From Amycolatopsis coloradensis (lineage in GTDB: Bacteria; Actinomycetota; Actinomycetes; Mycobacteriales; Pseudonocardiaceae), in NCBI RefSeq assembly GCF_001953865.1, contig NZ_MQUQ01000008.1, forward strand, positions 120,738-184,737: a stretch of DNA of 64,000 bases. Reading direction: 5' to 3'. Position numbers and translations under genes: made by a program. Below, one piece after another: positions 18,561 through 27,860 of the stretch; the stretch's first letter is position 1, and each line of letters opens with the position of its first letter. A model generated the notes under the pieces. That model ran no database searches. It saw only the letters and a program-made list of their open reading frames with translations, and had not been told where the DNA came from.

Positions 18561-18613
18561 GTTATGAACGGACCTTTCATAACAAAATTTGTTATGAAAG
18601 GTCCGTTCATAAC
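18561..18613. repeat. Perfect 53-bp palindrome between secF and apt
   Basis: Arms of 23 bases at 18561-18583 and 18591-18613 are exact inverse complements around AAAATTT. Each arm is itself partly palindromic, beginning GTTATGAA and ending TTCATAAC. It is far richer in A+T than its surroundings. On the transcript it would fold as a long hairpin between secF and apt, acting as a terminator, processing signal or regulator site. It resembles in design the central hairpins of elements A-D but lacks their outer motifs. Confidence 0.85.
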
Positions 18614-18630
18614 ACGCTTCGAACCTGGGG

Positions 18631-19836
18631 TTACCTCTTGCGCTTGCCCTGCGGACGGCCCTTGTGGGCCTTCTGGTTCCGCGCCGGAACGCTCGCCGCG
18701 GCGGCGTACGCCTTCTCCTTGCGGAGTTCGGCTTCCAGCGCGTCTTCGTCGTTGGGGTCGAAGTCGTCGTCGCGTTCGGCGGCGGCCTTGCGAGCCTGGT
18801 TCGCGCGCCGCGAGGCGACCCGATCGGCCTGCTGCCGGTACTTCGGGTCACGCATCTTGAAGTCGACCAGCAGCGGCGTCGCCAGCGCGACCGACGACAG
18901 CACGCCGACCACGGTGCCGGTGAGCTGCACGAGCGCGAGCTCCTGGAGGGTGCCGGAACCGAGCAGGAGGTAGCCGATCACCAGCAGACCGAGGATCGGC
19001 AGCGCCGCGATCAACGACGTGTTGAACGACCGCATCAGCGTCTGGTTCAACGCCAGGTTCGCCGCTTCCCCGTACGTCCGGCGGGTCAGGCCGAGCAGAC
19101 CGCGCGTGTTCTCGCGGACCTTGTCGAACACCACCACCGTGTCGTACAGCGAGAACCCGAGGATCGTCAGCAGACCGATCACCGTCGCCGGCGTGACCTC
19201 GAAACCGATCAGCGAGTACACACCCGCCGTCACCACGATGTCGTTCAGCAGGGTGACCAGTGCCGCGGCGGCCATCCGAGGGTCGAAGTACAACGCCAGG
19301 AACAACGTGACCGCCAGCAGGAAGACCCCGAGCGCGATCAGCGCCTGCCGGGAGATCTCCCCGCCCCAGGACGCGCTCACCGCGCTGTCACTGATCGCCT
19401 GGACACTGGGCTGGCCGGAGGAACCGATCGGCCCCAGTTCCTGGAACAGGGCCTGCTTCACCTTGGCGACCTCGGCCGCGTCCAAGGTGTCCGAACGGAG
19501 CTGAATGGTCGACGAGACGCCGCTGCCGACCTTCTGCGCCTCGTCGGCGGGCTTGCCCAGCGAGGAGGCGAAGACCTCCTTGGCCCGCTCTTCGGTGATC
19601 TGCCCGCTCTTGCCGTTGGCGGGCAGCTGGATCTGGGTGCCGCCTTCGAAGTCGATGCCGAAGTTGAAGCCCTTGACCCCCATCGACGCGATGCACACCA
19701 GCACCAGCGCGCCGAAGAAGAGGTACCAACGCTTGCGGACGCCGACGACGTTGAACACGCCGCTGCCCACATACATCCGGTGGAAGACGCTCTCGCGCTT
19801 GTTCTCGGTGGTGTTCTTCTCGTCGACCACGGTCAC
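18631..19836 (-). CDS. secF: Protein translocase subunit SecF
   Basis: 401 residues from a GTG at 19836; GTGA overlaps the secD stop, with AAGGAGG just upstream. It has an N-terminal TM (WYLFFGALVLVCIASMGV), the periplasmic domain starting FNFGIDFEGGTQIQL (the FEGG-type SecF motif), and five further TM segments including LLTILGFSLYDTVVVFDKVREN (the conserved D1-like helix). A basic C-terminal tail is rich in Lys/Arg. With SecD and YajC it forms the proton-motive-force-driven accessory of the SecYEG channel in the membrane. Confidence 0.95.
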   Translation of the reverse strand: MTVVDEKNTTENKRESVFHRMYVGSGVFNVVGVRKRWYLFFGALVLVCIASMGVKGFNFGIDFEGGTQIQLPANGKSGQITEERAKEVFASSLGKPADEAQKVGSGVSSTIQLRSDTLDAAEVAKVKQALFQELGPIGSSGQPSVQAISDSAVSASWGGEISRQALIALGVFLLAVTLFLALYFDPRMAAAALVTLLNDIVVTAGVYSLIGFEVTPATVIGLLTILGFSLYDTVVVFDKVRENTRGLLGLTRRTYGEAANLALNQTLMRSFNTSLIAALPILGLLVIGYLLLGSGTLQELALVQLTGTVVGVLSSVALATPLLVDFKMRDPKYRQQADRVASRRANQARKAAAERDDDFDPNDEDALEAELRKEKAYAAAASVPARNQKAHKGRPQGKRKR

Positions 19837-21539
19837 GCCTCCTTCACGTTCGGACGGCCGGAGACGGTGCGAGCGGCCTTGCGGTCCGAACCCAGCTGCT
19901 GCACGGCGCCGAGGCCGAGGTTCTTGGGGTTGGACAGGAACTTCGACTTGGACCGCGACACCATCGCGACCAGCGGATGCGTGACGAGGTAGACGACCAC
20001 GAGGTCGAGGACCGTCGACATGCCGAGAGTGAACGCGAAGCCCTTCACGTCACCGACGGCCAGCAGGTAGAGGACCGCCGCGGCGAGGAAGCTGACCGCG
20101 TCCGCCGCGAGAATCGTGCGCTGGGCTCGAGACCAGCCGCGCGGGACCGCTGATCGGAAGGTTCTGCCTTCGCGGATTTCGTCCTTCAATCGTTCGAAGT
20201 AGATGACGAACGAGTCCGCGGTGATACCGATGGCGATGATCAGGCCTGCCACGCCCGCGAGGTCGAGGGTGTACCCGATCCACCGCCCCAGCAGCACCAG
20301 GACCCCGTAAACGATCGCGAACGACAACCCGAGCGACAGGATCGTCAGCAGGCCGAGCAGCCGGTAATAGAACATGCAGTAGATGAACACGGCCAGTAGA
20401 CCGATACCGCCGGCGATGAGGCCCGCCTGCAGAGACGCGAGACCCAGCGTCGCGGACACCGTGGTCGCGTCCGAGGACTCGAACGACAGCGGCAGCGAAC
20501 CGTACTTCAGCACATCGGCCAGATCCTTCGCCTCGGTCTGGCTGAACCGGCCGGTGATCTGCGTCTGACCGCCGAGGATCGCGGACTGGATGGTCGGCGC
20601 GGAGACGACCTGCGTGTCGAGGACGAACGCGGCCTGCTTCTGGACGTTCTTCGAGGTGAAGTCGCCCCAGATCCGGGAACCGTCACCCTTGAAGTTCAGG
20701 TTGACGACCCACTGGGAGTTCTGGGTGTCGTAGGCCGAAGAGGCGTCGGAGATCTCCGTTCCGGGGAGGAACTCCGGCTCCAGCAGGTACTTCATCGTGT
20801 TCTTGTCACCGCAGGCGACCAGCGGCTTGTCGGTGAGGTCGTTGCCGACCAGCGGGTCCGACACGTTGGGCGCGCAGTTGAGCGACGCGAAGGCCTTCTC
20901 GGCGGCCGCGGCCTGCTTCGCCTGGTCCGTCGACAGCAGATCGGGGCTCTGCCGGACGTTCCGGGCTTCCTCGATCTCCCTCTTGGTCTGCTCGTCGGCA
21001 TTCTCGTCCGGCTGCTGCTGCGGCGCGCCGGCGGCGCCACCGCCGCCGTTGGCCGGACTGCTCGGCGGAGCGCTCACGCCGGGGGCACCCGACGACGCGG
21101 GCGGAGCCGACGAAGGCGCTCCGGACGTGGGCGGGGTCGACGGCTGCGGAGCCGGGGTAACCGGCTGCGAAGTCACGACCTTCCGGAAGCCCAGTTTCGC
21201 GGTCTTGCCCAGGGCCTTGGCCTGGTCGCCCTGCTCGCCGGGGACGGTGATCACGACGTTGCTGCCGTCGAGGACGACCTCGGTGCCGCTCACGCCGATA
21301 CCGTTGACCCGGCGCTCGATGATCGAGCGGGCCTGTTCGAGGGAATCTCGCGGAGGGTCGCCGCCGTCGGGATTGCGGGCGGTCAGCGTAACCCTCGTGC
21401 CGCCTTGCAGATCGATGCCGAGCTTCGGCGTCGGCTTGCCGCTTCCGGTGAAGAACACCAGGGCGTACAGCGCCACCACGATCAGGGCGAAGAAGGCGAG
21501 ATAGCGTCCCGGGCGGAGATGCCCGGCCGGTGCGGCCAC
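19833..21539 (-). CDS. secD: Protein translocase subunit SecD
   Basis: 568 residues from the GTG at 21539, which has AGGAG 11 bases upstream; a TTG 13 codons earlier (21578) is an alternative. TM1 is YLAFFALIVVALYALVFF, then LGIDLQGGTRVTLTA (D1 motif), the large P1 periplasmic domain and five more TMs (LQAGLIAGGIGLLAVFIYCM, then AGLIIAIGITADSFVIYFERL). The P1 region carries an actinobacterial Pro/Ser/Gly/Gln-rich insert of ~70 residues before ADEQTKREIEEARN. It works with SecF, to which it is translationally coupled. Confidence 0.95.
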   Translation of the reverse strand: MAAPAGHLRPGRYLAFFALIVVALYALVFFTGSGKPTPKLGIDLQGGTRVTLTARNPDGGDPPRDSLEQARSIIERRVNGIGVSGTEVVLDGSNVVITVPGEQGDQAKALGKTAKLGFRKVVTSQPVTPAPQPSTPPTSGAPSSAPPASSGAPGVSAPPSSPANGGGGAAGAPQQQPDENADEQTKREIEEARNVRQSPDLLSTDQAKQAAAAEKAFASLNCAPNVSDPLVGNDLTDKPLVACGDKNTMKYLLEPEFLPGTEISDASSAYDTQNSQWVVNLNFKGDGSRIWGDFTSKNVQKQAAFVLDTQVVSAPTIQSAILGGQTQITGRFSQTEAKDLADVLKYGSLPLSFESSDATTVSATLGLASLQAGLIAGGIGLLAVFIYCMFYYRLLGLLTILSLGLSFAIVYGVLVLLGRWIGYTLDLAGVAGLIIAIGITADSFVIYFERLKDEIREGRTFRSAVPRGWSRAQRTILAADAVSFLAAAVLYLLAVGDVKGFAFTLGMSTVLDLVVVYLVTHPLVAMVSRSKSKFLSNPKNLGLGAVQQLGSDRKAARTVSGRPNVKEA

Positions 21540-21679
21540 TGTGCTTCGGTCTCCTCGGACGGACTGGGTGTTCCCCAATGGACTTGGCTGTTCACTCGCC
21601 GGACGGGAGCCCGGCGGTACCGCGAACCTGCCCCGATGACGATGCCCGGTGAACGGGCACGACTATGACGACGGACACG

Positions 21680-21713
21680 CACGCAGCACCGAGACAGTAC
21701 TCGGTGCTGCGTG
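21680..21713 (-). terminator. Perfect 14-bp hairpin between yajC and secD
   Basis: CACGCAGCACCGAG at 21680-21693 pairs exactly with 21700-21713 over a six-base loop. It is in the 232-bp spacer after yajC and before secD, so it may partly terminate the ruv-yajC transcript or stabilise a processed end. Confidence 0.6.
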
Positions 21714-21771
21714 AGCCCGGCGTTGCCCCCGCACCTACGAAAGTCTGGTGTCGGGGATGGCCTTACAGGTG

Positions 21772-22170
21772 CTACTTCTTGCCGTGCTCCAGCGGAGGAG
21801 CGATCTGCGCGCCGGACTTCTCCTCGACGCGCTCTTCGTCCTTCGACTCGATGACCGGCTCTTCGACGACCTCATCGGTGCCGAGGCTGTCCTCGTCGGT
21901 CTCGACGACCGGCTCGACCTTCTCGCGAACGGCCTGGCGGAGCCAGGTGGTCACGACACCAGGGGCGATCTCGAGGTCGATCGTGGTGTCGGCGGAGGCG
22001 TCGGCGACAGACGCGTAGAGACCGGAGGTGGTCATCACCCGGTCACCGGGAGCGAGGCTCGAGAGCAGCTCCTGCTGCTTTGCCGCCGCCTTCTTCTGCT
22101 TACGGGTGCCCATGACGAGCGGGATCGCCACAACGAGCATCAGGAGCAGCGGCAGCAATAACTGGTTCAT
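21772..22170 (-). CDS. yajC: Preprotein translocase subunit YajC
   Basis: 132 residues from the ATG at 22170. The single N-terminal membrane helix (LLLPLLLMLVVAIPLVMG) is followed by RKQKKAAAKQQELLSSLAPGDRVMTTSGLYASV, the YajC hallmark, and an acidic C-terminal tail (about 20 Glu/Asp in the last 50 residues). YajC associates with SecDF. Its place between ruvB and secD is the usual actinobacterial order. Confidence 0.93.
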   Translation of the reverse strand: MNQLLLPLLLMLVVAIPLVMGTRKQKKAAAKQQELLSSLAPGDRVMTTSGLYASVADASADTTIDLEIAPGVVTTWLRQAVREKVEPVVETDEDSLGTDEVVEEPVIESKDEERVEEKSGAQIAPPLEHGKK

Positions 22171-22293
22171 GACTCTCCATTTCGAGCGGACGCCGCGCGG
22201 TGCGCTGTTTTGTCCGATTTGGCGGGGTGTGCTCTCCCCGAGTGTGCCAGGTGCCAGCGGAAACTCCACCACCACCCGTCGTCACCACGGGCC

Positions 22294-22315
22294 CCGGACC
22301 GCGTGAGCGGTCCGG
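22294..22315 (-). terminator. GC hairpin touching the ruvB stop codon
   Basis: CCGGACCGC (22294-22302) and GCGGTCCGG (22307-22315) with a GTGA loop, immediately downstream of the ruvB stop at 22316. Likely terminator or transcript-end stabiliser for ruvCAB. Confidence 0.6.
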
Positions 22316-23392
22316 TCATTCCTGGTCGAACAGGTTCGGGCCACCCTGCTCGCCACGTGTGACACCGGCCGGAGCCGGCAGGCCGAGGTGTTCCCACGCG
22401 GCCGCTGTGGCGACGCGGCCGCGAGGAGTGCGGGCGAGCATACCGGCGCGGACCAGGTAAGGCTCACACACCTCTTCGACGGTGGTCGGCTCTTCCCCCA
22501 CCGCGACGGCCAGCGTGGACACGCCGACCGGGCCGCCGCCGAAGGACCGGACGAGCGCCGTCAGCACCGCGCGGTCGAGCCTGTCGAGGCCGAGTTCGTC
22601 GACGTCGTAGACCTCCAACGCGGCGCGCACGACCTTGCGGGTGGCATGCCCGTCGGCGCGAACCTCGGCGTAGTCGCGTACCCGGCGTAGCAGCCGGTTC
22701 GCGATCCGGGGTGTGCCGCGGGACCGGCGGGCGATCTCCGCGGAACCGTCGCGATCGATCTCGATCTCCAGGATCGTGGCGGCCCTGCGCACGACGAGGT
22801 CGAGTTCGCTGTCGGTGTAGAACTCCATCTGGCCGGTGAAACCGAACCGGTCGCGCAGCGGACCGGTCAGCGAACCGGACCGCGTCGTGGCTCCGACCAG
22901 CGTGAACGGCGCGATCTCCAGCGGAATACTGGTCGCGCCGGGCCCCTTGCCGACGACGACGTCGACGCGGAAGTCCTCCATCGCGAGGTACAGCATTTCC
23001 TCGGCGGGCCGGGCGATCCGGTGGATCTCGTCGATGAACAGGACGTCGCCGGGCGCCAGGTTGGACAGCATCGCGGCGAGGTCCCCCGCGCGTTCCAGCG
23101 CGGGCCCCGACGTGATCCGGATGGCGGCGTTCAGTTCGGCGGCGACGATCATCGCCATACTCGTCTTGCCCAGTCCGGGTGGGCCGGAGAACAGGACATG
23201 GTCCGGCGGGACACCTCGGCGGCGTGCACTCTCCAGGACGAGTTCGAGCTGCTCACGGACTCGTGGCTGGCCGATGAACTCGTCGAGCTTACGCGGGCGA
23301 AGTGTGGTCTCGACCTCGCCTTCGCCGATCTGTGGCAGCGCCGAAAGCGTCTCGTCGTCGGCCTCGAAATCCGTCACGGCCTCATAGTCCAT
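22316..23392 (-). CDS. ruvB: Holliday junction branch-migration helicase RuvB
   Basis: 358 residues from the ATG at 23392, eight bases after the ruvA stop. It is a hexameric AAA+ motor that drives RuvA-bound Holliday junctions. Walker A is [14 protein letters not shown] near residue 66, Walker B is VLFIDEIHR near 117, sensor [11 protein letters not shown] follows, and a C-terminal winged helix ends with [18 protein letters not shown]-terminal [19 protein letters not shown] is standard. Confidence 0.97.
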   Translation of the reverse strand: MDYEAVTDFEADDETLSALPQIGEGEVETTLRPRKLDEFIGQPRVREQLELVLESARRRGVPPDHVLFSGPPGLGKTSMAMIVAAELNAAIRITSGPALERAGDLAAMLSNLAPGDVLFIDEIHRIARPAEEMLYLAMEDFRVDVVVGKGPGATSIPLEIAPFTLVGATTRSGSLTGPLRDRFGFTGQMEFYTDSELDLVVRRAATILEIEIDRDGSAEIARRSRGTPRIANRLLRRVRDYAEVRADGHATRKVVRAALEVYDVDELGLDRLDRAVLTALVRSFGGGPVGVSTLAVAVGEEPTTVEEVCEPYLVRAGMLARTPRGRVATAAAWEHLGLPAPAGVTRGEQGGPNLFDQE

Positions 23393-23400
23393 GTGGCGAG

Positions 23401-24000
23401 CTACCGCTTACGCCCGAGGGTGGCCAACGCGGCGCGCAGCACGGAGGACGTCGTGTGGCCGTCGCCCTCGCCGAGCGCCTTGTCGACGGCCTGTTCGGCC
23501 TGCTTGGCCGGGAAGCCGAGGCCCGCGAGCGCCTCGACGACCTCACCGCGCAGCGCGCCGGGCGCGACCACCGCCGGGGAGCCGTCGGTCGGGCCGGCGA
23601 GCGCGGTGACCTTGTCGCGCAGTTCGAGCGTGAGCCGCTCCGCTCCCTTGCGGCCGATGCCGGGTACCTGGGTGAGCACGGTGATGTTGCCTTCGACCAG
23701 GGCGGAGCGCAGCTTGTCGGGATCGAGGACGGCCAGCGTCGCCAGCGCGAGCCGCGGGCCGATCCCGGAGACCGTCTGCAACAGCCCGAACAGTTCGCGG
23801 GCGTCGGCGTCGGCGAAACCGAACAGCGTCAAGGAATCCTCGCGGACCACGAGCGCGGTGTGCAGCATCGCCTCCTCGCCGCGGCGAAGCGTCGCGAGAG
23901 AGGCGGGCGTGGCCTGGACGGCGAAGCCGACTCCCCCGACCTCGATCACGACGTGGTCGAGGCCGATGGAGAGGACTTCTCCGCGTACCGAGGAGATCAT
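23401..24000 (-). CDS. ruvA: Holliday junction DNA-binding protein RuvA
   Basis: 199 residues. The OB-fold start [20 protein letters not shown], tandem helix-hairpin-helix motifs ([18 protein letters not shown] and [19 protein letters not shown]), and a C-terminal RuvB-contact domain ([21 protein letters not shown]) are all present. Its ATG overlaps the ruvC stop in ATGA, so the pair is translationally coupled. Confidence 0.96.
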   Translation of the reverse strand: MISSVRGEVLSIGLDHVVIEVGGVGFAVQATPASLATLRRGEEAMLHTALVVREDSLTLFGFADADARELFGLLQTVSGIGPRLALATLAVLDPDKLRSALVEGNITVLTQVPGIGRKGAERLTLELRDKVTALAGPTDGSPAVVAPGALRGEVVEALAGLGFPAKQAEQAVDKALGEGDGHTTSSVLRAALATLGRKR

Positions 24001-24581
24001 CGTGCCGCTCCCTGAGTTTTGGCTTGTTTGCTTGCGGCGGCGAGCCTGGCCTTGTGGTTCTTGGCGATCTCGGCCGCCCTGGCCTCGGCTTCGGCGAGCC
24101 GGACCCTCATCGGCTCCCGCCACAGATGGCAGATGGCGAGCGCGAGCGCGTCCGCGGCGTCAGCCGGATGCGGTTTGACCTCGAGGCCGAGCAGCCGCAT
24201 GACCATACTGGTGACCTGCGCCTTGTCCGCGCGGCCGGAGCCCGTGACGGCCGCTTTGACCTCACTCGGCGTGTGGAACACGACCGGCAGCCCGCGTTTG
24301 GCCGCGGCGAGGGCGACGACGCCGCCCGCCTGCGCGGTACCCATCGCGGTGCGCACGTTGTGCTGCGCGAAGACACGTTCCACCGCGACGGCCTCGGGTT
24401 TGTAGCGATCCATCCACCGCTCGGCGGCGTCGGAGATCCCCAGCAGGCGTACGGAAAGGTCGGCGTCGGGCGGCGTCCGCACGACTTCGACGGCCACGGC
24501 GCGGACGGTGCGGCCCGTGCCGCCGTCGACCACGCCGAGACCGCACCTGGTCAGACCGGGGTCGACCCCGAGTACCCGCAC
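23997..24581 (-). CDS. ruvC: Holliday junction resolvase RuvC
   Basis: 194 residues from the GTG at 24581, which has GGAGGGG upstream; a longer reading from 24608 is possible. Catalytic acids are visible in [12 protein letters not shown] (Asp7-type), [16 protein letters not shown] (Glu) and [15 protein letters not shown] (two Asp). It cuts Holliday junctions symmetrically in complex with RuvAB. The Ala/Lys-rich C-terminal tail is slightly longer than in E. coli, as in other actinobacteria. Confidence 0.95.
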   Translation of the reverse strand: MRVLGVDPGLTRCGLGVVDGGTGRTVRAVAVEVVRTPPDADLSVRLLGISDAAERWMDRYKPEAVAVERVFAQHNVRTAMGTAQAGGVVALAAAKRGLPVVFHTPSEVKAAVTGSGRADKAQVTSMVMRLLGLEVKPHPADAADALALAICHLWREPMRVRLAEAEARAAEIAKNHKARLAAASKQAKTQGAAR

Positions 24582-24657
24582 GCTTTTCCCCTCCACCTTG
24601 ACGAACATCAGTTCGAGCCCTGAGGCTACCCGGAGCGCCCCACGGCAGGATGGAGAC

Positions 24658-25107
24658 ATGCCGAGCAGCTTCGACGACTTCGCCGCCCATCTGGGCCTTC
24701 AGCCGCTTCCCGTGGAAGGCGGCCGCTGGGCGCAGAGCTGGCGCGACGAGACCGCTTCCGCGATCTACTACCTGCTCGTTTCGCCGGAGACCTCTGCTCC
24801 GCACCGGTTGGACCGGCTGGAGATCTACGCCCATCACGCCGGTGCCCCGGTGCGGATGCTGTTGCTGTTCCCGGACGGGCGGATCTCCCGTCCGGTGCTG
24901 GGACCGGACGTCGCGGCCGGTCAGCGTCCGCAGGTGGTGGTGCCCGCCGGGGTGTGGCAGGCGTCCGTGAGCACCGGTGAGTGGAGCCTGCTCGGGACGG
25001 TCGTGGTGCCGCCTTATACGGACGACTGTGTGGAGTTCCGGCCCGCCGCCACTTTGGCCGCGGAGTGGCCGGGGGCCGCCGAGGACCTGACTCCCTGGCT
25101 CGCTTGA
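24658..25107 (+). CDS. Cupin-fold protein (DUF985-like)
   Basis: 149 residues from the ATG at 24658 (GGAG upstream), divergent from ruvC by 76 bp. The sequence [20 protein letters not shown], then [11 protein letters not shown], then [20 protein letters not shown], then [21 protein letters not shown] follows the DUF985 beta-barrel pattern. Cupin DUF985 proteins are small and poorly characterised, with a possible role in binding a small molecule. With the DUF4262 gene it splits the usual ruvC-yebC adjacency, suggesting a later insertion. Confidence 0.75.
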   Translation: MPSSFDDFAAHLGLQPLPVEGGRWAQSWRDETASAIYYLLVSPETSAPHRLDRLEIYAHHAGAPVRMLLLFPDGRISRPVLGPDVAAGQRPQVVVPAGVWQASVSTGEWSLLGTVVVPPYTDDCVEFRPAATLAAEWPGAAEDLTPWLA

Positions 25108-25262
25108 GCCCGCGATCAGTCCTCTGGTTGCGGCCGTTGCGCCCTCGCCTCAGGTCCGTGAAGGACGCTTCGGGTATGGCATAGGTGTCGTATTTCGGGC
25201 GCGGTACCGGGACCACCCCCTCACCCGACCGAGTCGCGGGAAGGCCCCTTCACGCGTCCCCC

Positions 25263-25321
25263 AAGTACATGAAGGACCCCTTCCTGTACCTAGGCGCAAG
25301 GAAGGGGTCCTTCATGTACTT
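25263..25321. repeat. Nested inverted repeat with perfect 23-bp arms (copy D)
   Basis: Arms at 25263-25285 and 25299-25321 are exact inverse complements over a 13-base spacer. Each arm contains the smaller dyad GAAGG-ACC-CCTTC. Just to the left, 25157-25168 reads CGTGAAGGACGC and 25242-25250 contains CCCCTTCAC, echoing the outer motifs of copies A-C. It lies between two convergent genes and could act as a bidirectional terminator. Confidence 0.8.
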
Positions 25322-25372
25322 CAAGCGAGCAGGGCGCCGGGTACCGCGTGGACCCGGGGGGCCGTGCGAGCG

Positions 25373-25903
25373 TCAGGGGCCGTCGACGCCCGGCGTCCAG
25401 CTCTCCGGGTCACCGGATTCGGTCAGCACCGGCTGGTACCGCGCGAAGCCCTCCGGAGCGTCCGGGTGCCACGGGAAGTGCCCGTCCGGCGTCGCGACGA
25501 TCAACTGCAACGCCGGGAAGTCCCCGTCCGGGTAGATCAGGAACGCGCTCCCGAAGTACTCGGGATAGTGCCCCTTCGCGACCCGTTCGAAGATCACCGG
25601 CGCGCCCTCGAAGAAATCGTCATAGCGCCTGCCGACCTCGAAAATCTCGCCGGCGGCCGCGCGGTCGACGTAGGCGTCGAGCAGGACCGGCCCCATGTGC
25701 CCGGGCAGGCCGATCACGACCGCTTCCGCGACACCGTGCAGCGCCCAGGCGCACGCGGTGAAGCAGAAAGCCGCTTCCTCCCCGTCACCCTCGACCGCGA
25801 TGACCGCGTTCCCTCTCGCCTGCGCCTGAGACTCGATCCACTGGATGAGTTCGGTTTCTTCGGCGGTGAGGGCATCGGCTTCGGAGGTCGTCACGCGCGA
25901 CAT
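25373..25903 (-). CDS. DUF4262 domain protein
   Basis: 176 residues from the ATG at 25903; the frame is open to 25927. The family pattern is visible in AVEGDGEEAAFCFTACAWALHGVAEAVVIGLPGHMGPVLLDAYVDRAAAG (written in this order, residues ~40-90) and the C-terminal YPEYFGSAFLIYPDGDFPALQ and WPDG-like TPDGHFPWHPDAP. DUF4262 has no established function. The gene is downstream of yebC and of its duplicated 3' end and is convergent with the cupin gene. Confidence 0.75.
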   Translation of the reverse strand: MSRVTTSEADALTAEETELIQWIESQAQARGNAVIAVEGDGEEAAFCFTACAWALHGVAEAVVIGLPGHMGPVLLDAYVDRAAAGEIFEVGRRYDDFFEGAPVIFERVAKGHYPEYFGSAFLIYPDGDFPALQLIVATPDGHFPWHPDAPEGFARYQPVLTESGDPESWTPGVDGP

Positions 25904-25970
25904 TCTGCCCCACGTCCTCGTCCGCACCTAGTCCCGGGACGGATTTTCCGCGGCATGGCGGGAAAAACGA

Positions 25971-26047
25971 TCAGCCGACCTCGGCCATGACCTCGTCGGA
26001 GACGCGGAATCCGGCGCAGTGCGTAAACGTTCCGCACCTCGTCACGA
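25971..26047 (-). pseudogene. Duplicated 3' tail of yebC
   Basis: The reverse strand here ends in codons for [10 protein letters not shown] and a stop at 25971-25973, the same residues that end YebC at 26055. The stretch 25978-26040 matches 26062-26117 with a few substitutions and a short length difference, sharing CTCGGCCATGACCTCGTCGGA and GCGTAAACGTT. It is a tandem partial duplication of about 65 bp lying directly downstream of the intact gene. There is no start codon or complete frame, so it is presumably a relic. Confidence 0.75.
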
Positions 26048-26054
26048 CCAACCC

Positions 26055-26804
26055 TCAACCAACCTCGGCCATGACCTCGTCGGACACATCGAAGTTCGCG
26101 TAAACGTTCTGCACGTCGTCGCAATCTTCGAGGGCGTCGATGAGCTTGAAGACCTTCTTCGCGCCTTCGACGTCCAGCGGGACGCTGACCGACGGCAGGA
26201 ACGTGAGATCCGCGGACTCGTACTCGAAACCGGCCTCCTGCAAGGCTTTCCGGACCGGGACGAGGTCCGTGGCCTCGGAGACGATCTCGAAGTTCTCATC
26301 GAGGTCGTTGACCTCTTCGGCGCCCGCGTCGAGCACGGCCATGAGGACGTCGTCCTCGGCGGCCTCACCCTTGGGCATGATCACGACGCCCTTGCGGTTG
26401 AACATGTAGGAGACCGAACCCGGGTCGGCGAGCGAGCCGTTGTTCCGGGTGAGCGCGGTCCGGACCTCCATGGCGGCGCGGTTCTTGTTGTCGGTGAGGC
26501 ATTCGATCAGCACGGCCACACCGTTCGGGCCGTAGCCTTCGTAGGTGATGGTCTGCCAGTCGGCGCCGCCCGCCTCTTCACCGGCACCACGCTTGCGCGC
26601 GCGCTCGATGTTGTCCTGCGGGACCGAGTTCTTCTTGGCCTTCTGGATGGCGTCGTAGAGCGTCGGGTTGCCATCCGGGTCGCCACCGCCGGTCCGTCCA
26701 GCCACCTCGATGTTCTTGATCAACCGGGCGAAGAGCTTGCCGCGCTTCGCGTCCAGGTTGGCCTTCTTGTGCTTCGTGGTGGCCCACTTGGAGTGGCCGC
26801 TCAT
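26055..26804 (-). CDS. YebC/PmpR family protein
   Basis: 249 residues. The N-terminal [20 protein letters not shown], then [22 protein letters not shown], then [12 protein letters not shown] is diagnostic. The middle has [23 protein letters not shown] and [13 protein letters not shown]. Family members are described as DNA-binding regulators, and one branch as a translation factor acting on polyproline stalls; which applies here cannot be read from sequence. It is 51 bp downstream of pdxT. The order pdxT-yebC-ruvC is conserved in actinobacteria but here two extra genes separate yebC from ruvC. Confidence 0.95.
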   Translation of the reverse strand: MSGHSKWATTKHKKANLDAKRGKLFARLIKNIEVAGRTGGGDPDGNPTLYDAIQKAKKNSVPQDNIERARKRGAGEEAGGADWQTITYEGYGPNGVAVLIECLTDNKNRAAMEVRTALTRNNGSLADPGSVSYMFNRKGVVIMPKGEAAEDDVLMAVLDAGAEEVNDLDENFEIVSEATDLVPVRKALQEAGFEYESADLTFLPSVSVPLDVEGAKKVFKLIDALEDCDDVQNVYANFDVSDEVMAEVG

Positions 26805-26855
26805 CTCTCCTCCATCTACTCCTGTGCCCGCCGCTGAGCACAGTGTCGGTTTTGC

Positions 26856-27485
26856 CTAAGCCTGCCGCACGAGGTCGACGAACAGCCTGTGCACGCGCTC
26901 GTCCCCGGTGAGTTCGGGGTGGAACGACGTGGCGAGTACCGCCCCCTGCCGGACCGCGACGATCCTAGCGGCCGTGCCGTCCGAGCCCGGCATTTCGGGG
27001 ACACTGGCGAGTACCTCCACCCCGTCGCCCGCTTTTTCGACCCACGGCGCGCGGATGAACACAGCGTGCACCGCGCCGCCTTCGATGCCCGTGAAGTCGA
27101 GGTCGGCCTCGAACGAATCGACCTGCCGTCCAAACGCGTTCCGCCGGACGACGACGTCGAGCCCGCCGAGTTGCCGCTGGTCAGGGCGTCCGTCGAGGGC
27201 CTGGCGGGCGAGCAGGATCATCCCGGCGCAGGAGCCGAACGCGGGCAGTCCGTCCGCGATGCGCTCGCGCAGGGGTTCGAGCAGTTCGAAGGTCTCGAGC
27301 AGCCTCGACATCGTGGTCGACTCGCCACCCGGCAGCACCAGACCGTCCACTTCGGACAGTTCACTCGCGCGGCGGACCGCCACGGCGCGCGCACCGGCGC
27401 GCTCCACCATCTCGGCGTGCTCCCGCACGTCACCCTGCAGTGCGAGCACGCCGACCACCGGCCGTGCCCCCGTCGCGATCGCCAC
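26856..27485 (-). CDS. pdxT: Pyridoxal 5'-phosphate synthase glutaminase subunit PdxT
   Basis: 209 residues from a GTG at 27485. A class-I-like glutaminase supplying ammonia to PdxS. It contains [27 protein letters not shown], the nucleophile region [11 protein letters not shown] (Cys near 86) and the His/Glu pair in [11 protein letters not shown]. PdxS would be expected further upstream, but this gene is preceded by azlD on the same strand, so pdxS is elsewhere or outside the window. Confidence 0.94.
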   Translation of the reverse strand: MAIATGARPVVGVLALQGDVREHAEMVERAGARAVAVRRASELSEVDGLVLPGGESTTMSRLLETFELLEPLRERIADGLPAFGSCAGMILLARQALDGRPDQRQLGGLDVVVRRNAFGRQVDSFEADLDFTGIEGGAVHAVFIRAPWVEKAGDGVEVLASVPEMPGSDGTAARIVAVRQGAVLATSFHPELTGDERVHRLFVDLVRQA

Positions 27486-27539
27486 CCGACCTCCCGAAAG
27501 ACGTTCCCCTTAGCTTAGGCGGCCAGGGGAACGGCCAGG

Positions 27540-27860
27540 TCAGGGGACCCCGGCGAGCCGCAGCAGGGCGGCGGTCGCGGCGGCCGCCACGACGACCAGC
27601 GCGAACGGCGCCTTGCGCCAGGCGAGCACGCCACCGACCAGGACACCGGCGGGCCGGGCGTAACCGGCGAACTCGTGCCCCTCGGTGAGCGCGGCGACGG
27701 CGACCAGCGCGGCCAGCAGGACGACGGCCGAGCGTGCCATCAGTTTCTCCGCCTTGGGAGAAACGGTGAACCGCGCCTTCAGCACCGGTCCGGCGAAGCG
27801 GAAGGCGAAGGTTCCGGCGGCGAGCACACCGCCCGCGATGATCAGTTCGAGCGGATCCAT
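27540..27860 (-). CDS. AzlD family branched-chain amino-acid export subunit
   Basis: 106 residues from the ATG at 27860, sharing its A with the azlC TGA (TGATG). Three to four hydrophobic segments are visible (LELIIAGGVLAAGTFAFRF, LMARSAVVLLAALVAVAAL, GYARPAGVLVGGVLAW, FALVVVAAAATAALLRL). AzlD is the small partner of AzlC in export of branched-chain amino acids or related compounds. Confidence 0.85.
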   Translation of the reverse strand: MDPLELIIAGGVLAAGTFAFRFAGPVLKARFTVSPKAEKLMARSAVVLLAALVAVAALTEGHEFAGYARPAGVLVGGVLAWRKAPFALVVVAAAATAALLRLAGVP

